From Mycobacterium sp. UM_CSW (GTDB taxonomy: Bacteria; Actinomycetota; Actinomycetes; Mycobacteriales; Mycobacteriaceae): a DNA stretch of 48,264 nucleotides. The first letter of the stretch is position 1. The number at the start of each line of letters is the position of its first letter. The translations under genes and the position numbers were made by a program. Positions 40,335 to 48,264 of this stretch are shown piece after piece. The notes under the pieces are model-generated. The model did not search any database and was not told the origin of the DNA. It saw only the letters and a program-made list of their open reading frames with translations. The stretch spans positions 1-48,264 of the forward strand of contig NZ_AUWQ01000124.1 of the NCBI RefSeq assembly GCF_000455205.1, given 5' to 3'.

Positions 40335-41723
40335 GTGGAGGCGAGCGCAACTGGCACGGCCTCGGGGGAAACGTACGAACAGCTGGTCCGGCGCCAGCGT
40401 GCCCAATTGCAAGATACGTATCTGCAGGGGGTCCGCCGGCTGCGCTGGGACGCCGGGCGGCTCGCCGCGGAGCGCGAACGGCGGCTTCGGGAGCTACTCG
40501 TTTACGCCGCCGAACATTCGCCGTTCTGGCGGGAACGACTGGCGGGGCACGATCTGGCGAATTTCACCGAGGCCGACCTCCCCTCGCTGCCGATCCTGAC
40601 CAAGGCCGAAATGATGGAGGAGTTCGACCGGCTGGTCACCGTCCCCGGGTTGACGCGTGCCCGGGTCCAACAGCACCTCGACGAGTTGAGCGGGGACGGC
40701 TACCTCGACGGCCAGTACCGGGCGATCATCACGTCGGGGTATGTCCAAGCCCCGTCACTCCACGTCTACGGCTGGGACGCGTTCGTCACCTTCGTGATGC
40801 AAGGCTCGCGCTGGACCGGGCGACGCGGCGAGGACCCGGACGCGGTGCTGGCGCAGTGCTTCAGTTGCAGCCCCAAGCACGAATCCGGGATCTTCTACGC
40901 CTTCAGCACGTTTGAGAGCGGCGGACCCACCTCGCACTGCTGCGATGCCACGCTCCCCCTGGACAAGATCGTCGACCGCCTCAACAACGCCCGTCCCGCG
41001 GTGCAGGCGCTGCAAGGGTGGCCGAGCCTCATCCGCGAGCTGGCCCTGGAGGCGATGAACGGCCGGCTCACCATCGAACCGACCTGGGTGAGCGTCGCCG
41101 GGGAGCTCTGCACGCCGCCGGTGCGAGAGGCGGTTCGGGCCGCGTGGGGGATCGAGGCCTCGGAGTTCTGGGGCTGCTCGGAGGGGACCTACGCCTTTCC
41201 GTGCGGCGTCGGAGAGGGCATGCACGTCGCGGACGATCTGGTCATTCTCGAACCGGCGGATGCCGACGGCAACGTCGTGCCATTCGGGCAACCCGCGGAT
41301 CGGATGCTGCTGACCAACCTGTTCAACCTGGACCAACCGCTGATCCGCTACGACATGGTCGACGCCGTGACGATGTCCGACGAACCCTGTCCGTGCGGCT
41401 GCGCCCACCGCCGCATCCTCTCCGTCAACGGCCGGATCAACGGAGCCTTCGAATACGAGGGCGGTGCTCGGGTGCCGCGCGCCGCCGTCGAGCAGGCCGT
41501 CGTGGCCACCCCCGGTGTCGCCAACTTCTCCGTCGGCAAGGCGCAGCACGGTCTCGACGTGTCGGTGGTGACCGACGGTTCCTCCGACCTGCAGCGCCTA
41601 CAGACCGACCTGGTCGACCTGCTTCGCCGGCACGGCGGGCCGACCTCGGATGTCCGGGTGCGCGAGGTGGAATTCATCGAGCGGCTGTCGAGGGGGAAGT
41701 GCCGGCAGTTCGACCCCAGCTGA
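40335..41723 (+). CDS. PaaK-like adenylate-forming ligase with altered glycine-rich loop
   Basis: A 462-aa ANL enzyme resembling phenylacetate-CoA ligase. The N-terminal helix has ELLVYAAEHSPFWRERL and LPILTKAEMMEEF. The nucleotide region has WVSVAGELCTPPVREAVRAAWG and EFWGCSEGTYAFPCG. The C-terminal domain has ILSVNGRINGAFEYEGG. The expected SSGTTGxP loop is replaced by ITSGYVQAPSLHVYG (about residues 135-150). That loop normally holds the ATP phosphates, so adenylation may be altered or lost. PCPCGCAHRR resembles the zinc-type Cys pair of PaaK relatives. It could activate an aryl or acyl acid. Its stop lies 1 bp from that of the convergent MetY-type gene. Confidence 0.8.
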   Translation: MEASATGTASGETYEQLVRRQRAQLQDTYLQGVRRLRWDAGRLAAERERRLRELLVYAAEHSPFWRERLAGHDLANFTEADLPSLPILTKAEMMEEFDRLVTVPGLTRARVQQHLDELSGDGYLDGQYRAIITSGYVQAPSLHVYGWDAFVTFVMQGSRWTGRRGEDPDAVLAQCFSCSPKHESGIFYAFSTFESGGPTSHCCDATLPLDKIVDRLNNARPAVQALQGWPSLIRELALEAMNGRLTIEPTWVSVAGELCTPPVREAVRAAWGIEASEFWGCSEGTYAFPCGVGEGMHVADDLVILEPADADGNVVPFGQPADRMLLTNLFNLDQPLIRYDMVDAVTMSDEPCPCGCAHRRILSVNGRINGAFEYEGGARVPRAAVEQAVVATPGVANFSVGKAQHGLDVSVVTDGSSDLQRLQTDLVDLLRRHGGPTSDVRVREVEFIERLSRGKCRQFDPS

Positions 41724-41724
41724 T

Positions 41725-43002
41725 TCAGCCGGCCATAGCCTTGTCCAGCGCCTGATCGATGTCGGCGATGATGTCGTCGATGTGCTCGATCCCGATGGAC
41801 AGCCGGATCGTCTCCGGCCGGATGCCGGCCTTCGCCAGTTCCGCCTCGGACAACTGGCGGTGCGTGGTCGACGCCGGATGGATGGCCAGGGTCTTGGCGT
41901 CGCCCAGGTTGAGCAGCCGCTTGACGAGCTGGAGGGCATCGAAGAAGGCCAGTCCCGCCTCGTAGCCGCCCTCGGCCCCGAAGGTGACGATGGACGGCAC
42001 GCGCCCGTGCAGGTAGCGCCCGACGAGGTGGTGGTAGGGATGGTCGGGGAAGCCGGCGAAGCTCACCCAGGCCACGCGGTCGTCGGCGGCCAGGTAATCG
42101 GCCACCGCCCGCGCGTTTGCTTCGTGGCGCTCGAGCCGCACGGCCATCGTCTCGAGGCCCTGCAGAAGCATGAACGCGTTGAAGGGCGACAGGGTGGCGC
42201 CGCTGTTGCGCAGCTGGATGGAGCGGGCCCGCACGGCGAACGGCCGGTCGGGGAAGTCGCGGGCGAAGACGACGCCGTGAAAGGCGGGCTCGGGCCGGTT
42301 GAACAGGGGAAAGCGGTGGGGATGGTCGGCCCACGGGAACCGGCCGCCGTCCACGATGGCCCCGCCGAGGGTGGTGCCGTGGCCGCCCACGAACTTGGTC
42401 AGCGAGTGGACGACCACATCGGCCCCGTGCTCGAAGGGCTTGAGCATCAGCGGTGTGGCCACCGTGTTGTCCACGATGAACGGCACGCCCGCCGCGTGCG
42501 CCACGGCGGCGACGGCCTCGAGGTCGACGATGTTGCCCGCCGGGTTGCCGATGGTCTCGCAGAAGACGGCGCGGGTGTCGCCGTCGATGAGGCGGGCGAT
42601 CGACTCTGCCCGGTCGTCGGCGGCGAAGCGGGCCTTGATGCCCAGGGTGGGCAGCACGTGGGCGAAGTAGGTGAAGGTGGCCCCGTAGAGCTGGGGGGCG
42701 ACGACGATGTTCGAGCCGGCAGTGGCCACCGTCAGGATGGCGTAGCTGACGGCGGCCATGCCCGAAGCCACCACCAGGGCCGCCGTCCCCCCTTCCAGGG
42801 CGCAGATGCGCTGCTCGAGGACGTCGAGTGTCGGGTTGTTGAGCCGGTTGTAGTGGAAGCCCGGCGTCTCTAGGTCGAGCACGGCACCCGCGTGCTCGGC
42901 ACTGATGAAGTCGTGGGCCACCGTTTGGTAGATGGGGACGGCTACGGCCCGCGTCCCGTCGGCGGTGTAGCCACCGTGGATTGCGATGGTCTCGTCGTGC
43001 AT
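41725..43002 (-). CDS. MetY-type O-acylhomoserine sulfhydrylase / gamma-substituting PLP enzyme
   Basis: A 425-aa fold-type I PLP enzyme of the Cys/Met-metabolism family. It opens ETIAIHGGYTADGTRAVAVPIYQT. Tyr of YNRLNNPTLDVLEQRI and the SGMAAVSYAIL phosphate loop are present. Asp of FIVDNTVATP and the PLP lysine in HSLTKFVGGHGTTLGG follow, and HPASTTHRQL holds the conserved serine/threonine. MetY replaces the acyl group of O-acylhomoserine with sulfide to give homocysteine. Relatives use carbon, nitrogen or other nucleophiles in natural-product pathways. AGGAGGGCGGAGAGG upstream of ATG 43002 is a strong ribosome-binding site. It is the last gene of the five-gene operon, directly after the MetA-like gene. 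Confidence 0.9.
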   Translation of the reverse strand: MHDETIAIHGGYTADGTRAVAVPIYQTVAHDFISAEHAGAVLDLETPGFHYNRLNNPTLDVLEQRICALEGGTAALVVASGMAAVSYAILTVATAGSNIVVAPQLYGATFTYFAHVLPTLGIKARFAADDRAESIARLIDGDTRAVFCETIGNPAGNIVDLEAVAAVAHAAGVPFIVDNTVATPLMLKPFEHGADVVVHSLTKFVGGHGTTLGGAIVDGGRFPWADHPHRFPLFNRPEPAFHGVVFARDFPDRPFAVRARSIQLRNSGATLSPFNAFMLLQGLETMAVRLERHEANARAVADYLAADDRVAWVSFAGFPDHPYHHLVGRYLHGRVPSIVTFGAEGGYEAGLAFFDALQLVKRLLNLGDAKTLAIHPASTTHRQLSEAELAKAGIRPETIRLSIGIEHIDDIIADIDQALDKAMAG

Positions 43003-43021
43003 CCTCTCCGCCCTCCTCTTC

Positions 43022-43969
43022 TCAGATCGTCGCCAACAGGTTGGCGTACATACACAGGGCCGCGCCCCGCCACCGCCATGGGGCGCGGGCGCCAATCTCG
43101 TCGAAGGGGAAAGCAGCCACCAGGGCCGGGTCCCGTTCGCCACCTATCACCCGCTCATGCAGCCGGCGAAGACCGTCCCAGTCCGGGCCGGTCACGCAAT
43201 CCCTTGGGAGGCAGGGCAATTCGTCGTGCTCGCGGGCGGCGTAGCGCCGCACGTCCCGACCGTACTCGCGCACCAGGCTCGACGGGTCGTACTCGGGATG
43301 CGCCTGAAACAGCACCACCTGGGAAATCCCCACCGTCTTGCTGACCACGCTCCACCCCACCTCGGCCGACTGCAATGCCACCGCGTAGCCGGCGGCCGCC
43401 ACCGTCTCGGCGGGCACGGCGTTGAGCCGGGAGTGGGGCAGGACGAGGGGACCGTCCAAGCCCGCTGCCAGGGGATGGGACCGGTCGGCCTCCTGGGCGA
43501 AGACGCCCGTGCACTTGACCGGCAGGGTGGTCCGTTCGATGCCGTCGAAGACGGCCAGGGCGGCATGAGCCGACAGGCAGGACAGCACCATGGCGGGCAC
43601 GTTCTCGCTCCCCCACTTCAGCAGGCCGTGCAGATCGGACCAGTAGGGCTCGTCCTCGATACGGGACTCGATCGGGTTGGACCCGGTCACGATCAGCAGG
43701 CCGGGAGGGTTCGAAATGATGTCCTCGAGGGGTCGGTAATCGGCGGCGATGCGGGCGCGGATCCGCTCCCCCCGCGGCACCCCGACCATGGTGTGACGGG
43801 TGACGGCGACCGTGTCAGACCCGGACCCGGCGCCCAGCAGCCCCATGAATTGTCGCTCGGTGGCGCCGAAGGCGGCATCCGGCATGTTGTTGACCAGGGC
43901 GCACGTCCAGCGCGCCGGTCCCTCGATCCCGTCGGTCGGATCGAGGTCCCCTGCCAGTTGAACGCCCAT
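43022..43969 (-). CDS. MetA-family homoserine O-acyltransferase
   Basis: A 315-aa enzyme of the homoserine O-succinyl/acetyltransferase (MetA, HTS) family. ALVNNMPDAAFGATERQF is near the N-terminus, LLIVTGSNPIES matches the oxyanion region, the nucleophile is Cys in LSCLSAHAAL, and QAHPEYD supplies the catalytic His and Glu. It would acylate homoserine's hydroxyl, giving the substrate of the MetY-type enzyme next door. ATG 43969 lies 5 bp after the ATP-grasp stop. An in-frame opening upstream overlaps the ATP-grasp gene and reads as Arg/Pro noise. Mycobacteria normally use MetX, of a different fold, for methionine, so this is likely a pathway gene. Confidence 0.87.
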   Translation of the reverse strand: MGVQLAGDLDPTDGIEGPARWTCALVNNMPDAAFGATERQFMGLLGAGSGSDTVAVTRHTMVGVPRGERIRARIAADYRPLEDIISNPPGLLIVTGSNPIESRIEDEPYWSDLHGLLKWGSENVPAMVLSCLSAHAALAVFDGIERTTLPVKCTGVFAQEADRSHPLAAGLDGPLVLPHSRLNAVPAETVAAAGYAVALQSAEVGWSVVSKTVGISQVVLFQAHPEYDPSSLVREYGRDVRRYAAREHDELPCLPRDCVTGPDWDGLRRLHERVIGGERDPALVAAFPFDEIGARAPWRWRGAALCMYANLLATI

Positions 43970-43974
43970 CGCCG

Positions 43975-45249
43975 TCAATGCCTGACATCGGTGTAGGTGA
44001 CGGTGACCTCCTGGTGGAGGAGCCGGTAGGCCGCCTGCAACTGCTCCTCGTCGTCGGCCGAGCCGACCACCGCGACGATGTGGTTGCCGGAGCCGTCCCG
44101 CCAGTCGAGGGAGGCGCCCGGGCGCTGGTGGACGCTCACCGTGTCCACTCCGGCTTGGTCGCTGAAGTCGTTGATGCCCTCGATGGACGTCACGGTGGCC
44201 GAGACGGTCGGCGGCTGGAGGAAGAAGCGGTAGCCGATGCGGTCGGTGGCCACCGGTCCCTCGACGCAGACCGGCTCGCCCAGGGCCACCCGCAGGGTGA
44301 GGTCGAGCAGGCTGATGCCGGCGGCGCGCTTCAGCATCTCGGGCACACCGCCGCCCAGCCGCCCGTTGACCTCGATGATGCGGGGGCCGTCGGGGGTGAA
44401 CTTGACCTCGGTGTGCAGGCACCCGGTGCGTACCCCGAGGGCGTCGATGGCGCGGGTGGCGAGGTCCAGGACGGCCGAACGACTCTCCGCGTCGAGCGCG
44501 GCGGGGATGAAGAACCCCGTCTCGCGGAAGTTCTCGGCCGGCGGGAAGCGGCCGGTCAGGGCCAGGTGGCTGACGACGCCGTCGGCCACCACGCTCTCGA
44601 CCGAGACGTAGCCGGCGTAGGGGCCGCCGGCCCGGGCCGGATCGTCGGCCAGATAGCCCTCGAGCACCATGTCGCGGCGGCCCGGGCCGAGCGCATTCAG
44701 CAGCTTCTCGAGTTCGGCGCCGTCGCGGGCCAGGAAGGTGCAGCGGCTGCCCTGAGCCGAGCGGGGTTTGAGGACGGCGGGCCAGCCCACCTGGGCCTCG
44801 ACGGCCCGCAGCTCGCGCTCGGACTGGTCGGGGCGGATGAGGTGGCACGGGGGGATCTCGACGCCGGCGTCGGCCAGGGCCCGGCGCTGGCGGGCCTTGT
44901 CGGTGAGGGCGGCGGCGGTGGCCGGGCTGTGGAAGGGAAGGCCGAGCCCCTCTGCCACATGGGCCAGTTCGACCATGCCGGCGTCGAGGTAGGTGGTCAT
45001 GCCGTCGGGCTCCCAGTCGCCCAGAATCTTGACCGCCTGCTCCGCGCTCATGCCCTCCAGGTCGACGACGGGGCCGAATCGGTTGAGGAGATCGACCATC
45101 TCGCCCATCCCCGGCACTGCCGTGTCGATCAGCCACAGCAGGTCGCACAGGCCGGCGGCCGCTTCGGCCAGCTGCATCACGGGGACGCAACGCGGCCCGT
45201 AGCCGACCGCCACCAGCGGCCGCGGTCGTCCGGTCGGGGAATCCGTCAT
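43975..45249 (-). CDS. ATP-grasp carboxylate-amine ligase
   Basis: A 424-aa ATP-grasp enzyme. The N-terminal pre-ATP-grasp domain runs to about residue 110. LTDKARQRRALADAGVEIPP is the family's ATP-domain entry. AVLKPRSAQGSRCTF holds the ATP Lys. EGYLADDPARAGGPYAGYVSVES is the hinge. IIEVNGRLGGGVPEML carries the Mg-binding Glu/Asn. Such enzymes join a carboxylate, as acyl phosphate, to an amine, for example dipeptide ligases or BacD/CARNS relatives. It lies between the FAD protein (4 bp gap) and the MetA-like gene (5 bp gap). Probable substrates are amino acids made or altered by the neighbours; identity unknown. Confidence 0.88.
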   Translation of the reverse strand: MTDSPTGRPRPLVAVGYGPRCVPVMQLAEAAAGLCDLLWLIDTAVPGMGEMVDLLNRFGPVVDLEGMSAEQAVKILGDWEPDGMTTYLDAGMVELAHVAEGLGLPFHSPATAAALTDKARQRRALADAGVEIPPCHLIRPDQSERELRAVEAQVGWPAVLKPRSAQGSRCTFLARDGAELEKLLNALGPGRRDMVLEGYLADDPARAGGPYAGYVSVESVVADGVVSHLALTGRFPPAENFRETGFFIPAALDAESRSAVLDLATRAIDALGVRTGCLHTEVKFTPDGPRIIEVNGRLGGGVPEMLKRAAGISLLDLTLRVALGEPVCVEGPVATDRIGYRFFLQPPTVSATVTSIEGINDFSDQAGVDTVSVHQRPGASLDWRDGSGNHIVAVVGSADDEEQLQAAYRLLHQEVTVTYTDVRH

Positions 45250-45253
45250 GGGC

Positions 45254-47071
45254 TCAGCCGATCACGGCCTCGACGCAGTCCTGCGCGTCGTACACGGCCC
45301 GCAGTCGGCTGCGGGGTGAGGGCAGGTAGTGGGTGAAGTAGCGCACCCCCTCGGTGAGCACGCCCAGCAAGGAGAGGTTGGGCTGGAGCCGGCCCTCCGT
45401 GTCGTAGGGGTGGAAGTCCTCGTTGATGGCCACGCTGCCCACTGGTGTGTCACCGTAGGTGAGCTGGGTCAGCCTGCCCTTGGCGTACAGACGGTTCAGC
45501 AGGGGCGAGCCCGACCGGGCCAGCGAGGGCATGTCGAGGTAGCCCCGAACCACCCCGTCGGCCGTCAAGGCCGTCGGCTCGTCGAGGGCCGTGGAGCTCA
45601 GGCGGACGCCGTCGCCGCACGCGGCCAGCTCCGGGCTGGGCCCGAGCGGGATCCGCACCACTCCGGCGTCGAGCAGCGCCAGCAACTGCTGGGACCGCAT
45701 GGGTGGCACGCCCGCCTCCAGCCGGTTGATGCGGCCCCGGACGTTGGACTGAAATTCGACGTAGGAGTCGAGCGAGAGGCCGCCGAACTCGATGACCGAA
45801 CGCAGCTTGTCGCGGAGGATGCGCAGCACCTCCTGGGCCGCCTTGACGGGGCTGCCCCCGGGTAGCAGGGCCTCGGTGAGGTCGTCGTCGATCATGTCGT
45901 AGACCTGGCTCTGGTAGTCACCGGCCGAGGTGTAGTGGCGGTCCGACCCGGCGAAGAGGTGAGTGGCCGGATCGAAGCGGCCGTAGCGCGGCTCGAGACC
46001 GTCGACGACCTTTTCGTAGTGTCCGTCGAGCCAGCCTTGCCGAAGGACGGAGCGGACCTCGGTGGACTCGACGTCGCCCCCGGCCCGCGAGGCGGCCTGG
46101 ATGTAGTAGCGCGCCTGCATCTCGGCGAAGATCAGCGGGAGAAGCTCGGCCCGGAAGTCCACATGCCGCCGCACCGGCGATCCGCCCGGATTGGTCAGCG
46201 CCGCAAACTCCTCGGTGGTGCACACCACCGGCTGGTACTGGCCGTAGGGGTCGACGCCCGTGGCCGACTTGGCGCAGTACGGCGCGCCCGAGCGCGAGTA
46301 AAGCGTGATGGTCGGCTCGCTGCCCGAGGGCACATACCGCATTCGGTCACCCCGGTCGCACCGGTCCACGAAGGTCCCGCCTCGTCCGACCGTGAGGGCG
46401 GTCAGGACATCGAAGCAGACCAGGCCCATGCCCGCCACGGCCAGCGAGGATCCCGCCGGAGCGCTGCGATCGAGGCACTCGATCGGGTAGGGCTGCAGGT
46501 AGCGCACGCCCCCGTCGGCCCCGCGCTCGTGGTTCCAGGTGTGCCCCGACGTCAGCACCACGTGGTCGACGGTGAGGGTGGTGCCGTTGTCGAGCAGCAC
46601 CTCCTCCCGCCCGTGGAGGGCCGGCGAGATGTCGACGGCCGCCGCGTAGTGCCGGACGATCTCGAGGTTGGGCGGGGCGTAGGACACCAGCGTGTCGTAG
46701 AACCAGACCAGGTACTCGCCCATCAACCGCCGCGGCAGGTAGTCGGTGGGCAGGATGGGGTCACCCCCGGCGCCGATGCGGCATTCGTAACCCATCCAGC
46801 GGTAGCCGCGGACCACCGCCCACGGATGCAGTCCCACCGCGTAGGGCGGCAGCGGGTCCCCGTCGGGCGCGACGTAAAGGGAGAGCTGGCCGCAGGCGTT
46901 GTTGAGCACCAGGAAGTCGGGCTGCTCGGCGGAGTAGACGCCGCCTCCGAGTTGAGCGGGCTCAATCACGTGCACCCGCACCGGCGTGTTGACCCGCCGG
47001 GCCCGGCTCACCGTGCGCTCGAGGACGCAAAGGCCCCATGCGCCGAGCCCGACGATGGCCATCTCGATCAT
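45254..47071 (-). CDS. FAD/NAD(P)-binding protein (NAD_binding_9 type)
   Basis: A 605-aa protein with an N-terminal dinucleotide site AIVGLGAWGLCVLERTV (residues 4-20). VHVIEPAQLGGGVYSAEQPDFLVLNNACG continues the FAD domain, with TVDHVVLTSGHTW and SSLAVAGMGLVCFDVLTAL as a second Rossmann-type site. The middle and C-terminal regions are helical and not recognisable. Members of this family occur in biosynthetic clusters, and some are suspected monooxygenases or N-hydroxylases; none is assigned here. ATG 47071 overlaps the stop of the threonine-aldolase gene by 4 bp (ATGA), which decides the start over ATG 47089. The large size leaves room for an unassigned second function. Confidence 0.8.
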   Translation of the reverse strand: MIEMAIVGLGAWGLCVLERTVSRARRVNTPVRVHVIEPAQLGGGVYSAEQPDFLVLNNACGQLSLYVAPDGDPLPPYAVGLHPWAVVRGYRWMGYECRIGAGGDPILPTDYLPRRLMGEYLVWFYDTLVSYAPPNLEIVRHYAAAVDISPALHGREEVLLDNGTTLTVDHVVLTSGHTWNHERGADGGVRYLQPYPIECLDRSAPAGSSLAVAGMGLVCFDVLTALTVGRGGTFVDRCDRGDRMRYVPSGSEPTITLYSRSGAPYCAKSATGVDPYGQYQPVVCTTEEFAALTNPGGSPVRRHVDFRAELLPLIFAEMQARYYIQAASRAGGDVESTEVRSVLRQGWLDGHYEKVVDGLEPRYGRFDPATHLFAGSDRHYTSAGDYQSQVYDMIDDDLTEALLPGGSPVKAAQEVLRILRDKLRSVIEFGGLSLDSYVEFQSNVRGRINRLEAGVPPMRSQQLLALLDAGVVRIPLGPSPELAACGDGVRLSSTALDEPTALTADGVVRGYLDMPSLARSGSPLLNRLYAKGRLTQLTYGDTPVGSVAINEDFHPYDTEGRLQPNLSLLGVLTEGVRYFTHYLPSPRSRLRAVYDAQDCVEAVIG

Positions 47072-48210
47072 CGGACACTTCCCATACACGCCACCTCAGC
47101 TCGGCGGCCGTTGGCTGATCTCTGCGTTCGAGACCGGTTCGGCCGGTTTTCCTGGATTGCGGCCGCGGTGAGTCGGCGGACCGCGTCGACGAGTTCGTCG
47201 ACCACGTGGGTCGCGGTGGCGAAGGAGGTGACGAAACGGACGACACCCGGTTCCCACCGGCCGTGGTAGAAGTCGTAGCCCTGCTCGAGCAGTCCGTCGA
47301 TGACCTGCTGGGGCAGGCGGCAGAAGAGGATGTTCGCCTCCGGCGTGCCCGCAACGCGGGCGCCGGCAATGGAATTCAGACCCTCGTAGAGCCGCGCGGT
47401 CATGGCATTGGCGTGCAAGGCATTTCGCAGCCACAGGTCGTCGGCGAGGTAGGCGTCGAGTTGGGCTGCGGCGAAACGCATCTTGGCCGCGAGTTGTCCG
47501 GCGCGCTTGGCCCGGAAACTCAGTTCGGTGGTCAGGGAGCGGTCGAACACGACGATCGCATCGGCGGTGATGCTCCCGTTCTTGATGGCGCCGAAGGACA
47601 ACACGTCCACGCCGGCGCGCCAGGTCAGTTCGGCGGGGCTGCAGCCCAACGCCGCGACGGCGTTGGCCAGGCGGGCCCCATCCAGGTGGACGCGCAGGCC
47701 CGCACGCTTCGCGATGGAGGCCAGGCGTCCGATCTCGGCGGGGGTGTATACCGCGCCGGTCTCGGTTGACTGGGTGAGGCTCAGCACGGCGGGTTGCACG
47801 CTGTGCATGTCCCCGACCTTGCGGTGCACCGCGGCCTGCAGCTCGTCGGCGTCGATCTTGGCGTTATCCCCGCCCAGGGCAATGAGTTTGGCGCCCCCTG
47901 TGAAGAATTCCGGGGCGCCGCACTCGTCGTTGTTGATGTGGCTGTCGCGGTGGCACAGCACGGCGCCCCATGGTGGGGTCAGCGCGGCCAAGCTCAATGC
48001 GTTCGCCGCCGAGCCGGTGGAAACGGGGAGCAGATCGACGTCGCGGTCGAAGACCTCGCTGAAGCGGCGCCGGGCGCTGGACGTCCAACTGTCGGTGCCA
48101 TAGGGCGGTGCCTGCCCGGCTGCCGCCGCAGCAATGGCCGCGATGATCTCGGGTGCACCCCCCGCGGTGTTATCGCTGACGAGGGAGCGGCATGGCCTCA
48201 TGGCGATCAC
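47068..48210 (-). CDS. Threonine aldolase-like PLP enzyme (beta-eliminating lyase family)
   Basis: A 380-aa fold-type I PLP enzyme. SLVSDNTAGGAPEIIAAI is the typical start, followed by PVSTGSAANALSLAAL, AVLSLTQSTETGAVY, the PLP Asp in VHLDGARLANAVAALG, and Lys in SFGAIKNGSITADAI. It cleaves, or in reverse builds, beta-hydroxy-alpha-amino acids from glycine and an aldehyde. The start may be GTG 48210 or ATG 48201; neither has a clear ribosome-binding site. The last 25 residues are Arg-rich and probably disordered. It heads the operon of five minus-strand genes. It could be housekeeping by sequence, but its coupling to the flavoprotein suggests a pathway role. Confidence 0.85.
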   Translation of the reverse strand: MIAMRPCRSLVSDNTAGGAPEIIAAIAAAAAGQAPPYGTDSWTSSARRRFSEVFDRDVDLLPVSTGSAANALSLAALTPPWGAVLCHRDSHINNDECGAPEFFTGGAKLIALGGDNAKIDADELQAAVHRKVGDMHSVQPAVLSLTQSTETGAVYTPAEIGRLASIAKRAGLRVHLDGARLANAVAALGCSPAELTWRAGVDVLSFGAIKNGSITADAIVVFDRSLTTELSFRAKRAGQLAAKMRFAAAQLDAYLADDLWLRNALHANAMTARLYEGLNSIAGARVAGTPEANILFCRLPQQVIDGLLEQGYDFYHGRWEPGVVRFVTSFATATHVVDELVDAVRRLTAAAIQENRPNRSRTQRSANGRRAEVACMGSVR

Positions 48211-48264
48211 GGTCCCGTGTCGTCCGCGCGTAACCGGAGCTTCGGTATCAGGCCCAGCTGGACC

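Noticed and set aside
41723-41725. Terminator between the convergent PaaK-like and MetY-type genes
   Set aside because: The stop codons are separated by one base and no stem-loop of more than a few base pairs is visible there. Transcripts probably run into each other.
43970-45190. N-terminal extension of the MetA-like frame over the ATP-grasp gene
   Set aside because: Same strand but another frame from the ATP-grasp gene, which has intact motifs. The extension reads as Arg/Pro/Gly noise, so it is not a fusion protein.

Overview
The window is high-GC actinobacterial DNA, almost certainly from a non-tuberculous Mycobacterium. From memory of the M. tuberculosis genome, the first 7.7 kb has the same genes in the same order as Rv1003-Rv0998: rsmI, pmt, arcA, an AlkB-like gene, a DUF5642 lipoprotein and a cAMP-regulated lysine acetyltransferase. 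Cutinase-type proteins, lipoproteins and leaderless promoters with a TAnnnT -10 box 6-8 nt before ATG/GTG also fit Mycobacterium. No rRNA, tRNA, CRISPR array or insertion sequence is visible.

Layout. (1) 1-7.7 kb: conserved core. A DUF559-type gene sits between pmt and arcA, with a near-identical 57-bp palindrome on each side. (2) 7.8-9.8 kb: a lipoprotein, and divergent from it a solo EccE-like gene outside any visible ESX locus. (3) 9.8-31.3 kb: a cell-envelope glycan locus. It holds an SDR/GMC oxidoreductase pair, an FkbM methyltransferase, three glycosyltransferases (one GT2, two GT4-like), a D-glycero-D-manno-heptose pathway (HddA, GmhA, GmhB), a Tat-exported GH5-like hydrolase, an AT3-SGNH acyltransferase, two stand-alone SGNH lipoproteins related to its C-terminal domain, a second methyltransferase, a GT-C-like membrane protein, a DUF1616-like protein and a Wzx-like flippase. 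Together they could make, decorate, export and edit a heptose-containing glycan. No GDP-heptose pyrophosphorylase (HddC) is visible. (4) 31.5-33.3 kb: a membrane cytochrome b/molybdopterin oxidoreductase with an internal twin-arginine motif, plus a small membrane partner. (5) 33.3-41.7 kb: a tandem alpha/beta hydrolase that looks like a fusion of the two exosortase-A-associated hydrolases, a small exported protein, an ACP with its AcpS-type synthase, a PaiB-like protein, a GNAT, a cutinase, an NRPS-type adenylation enzyme and a PaaK-like ligase with an altered glycine-rich loop. (6) 41.7-48.2 kb: a compact minus-strand operon of threonine aldolase, FAD/NAD(P)-binding protein, ATP-grasp ligase, MetA-family acyltransferase and MetY-type PLP enzyme. 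It looks like a small-molecule pathway built around activated homoserine.

Best candidates for something undescribed are the PLP/ATP-grasp/flavin operon with the two adjacent ligases and the ACP, the palindrome-flanked DUF559 unit, and the SGNH family present once fused and twice free. All functional calls come from motif reading alone. No database search was run.
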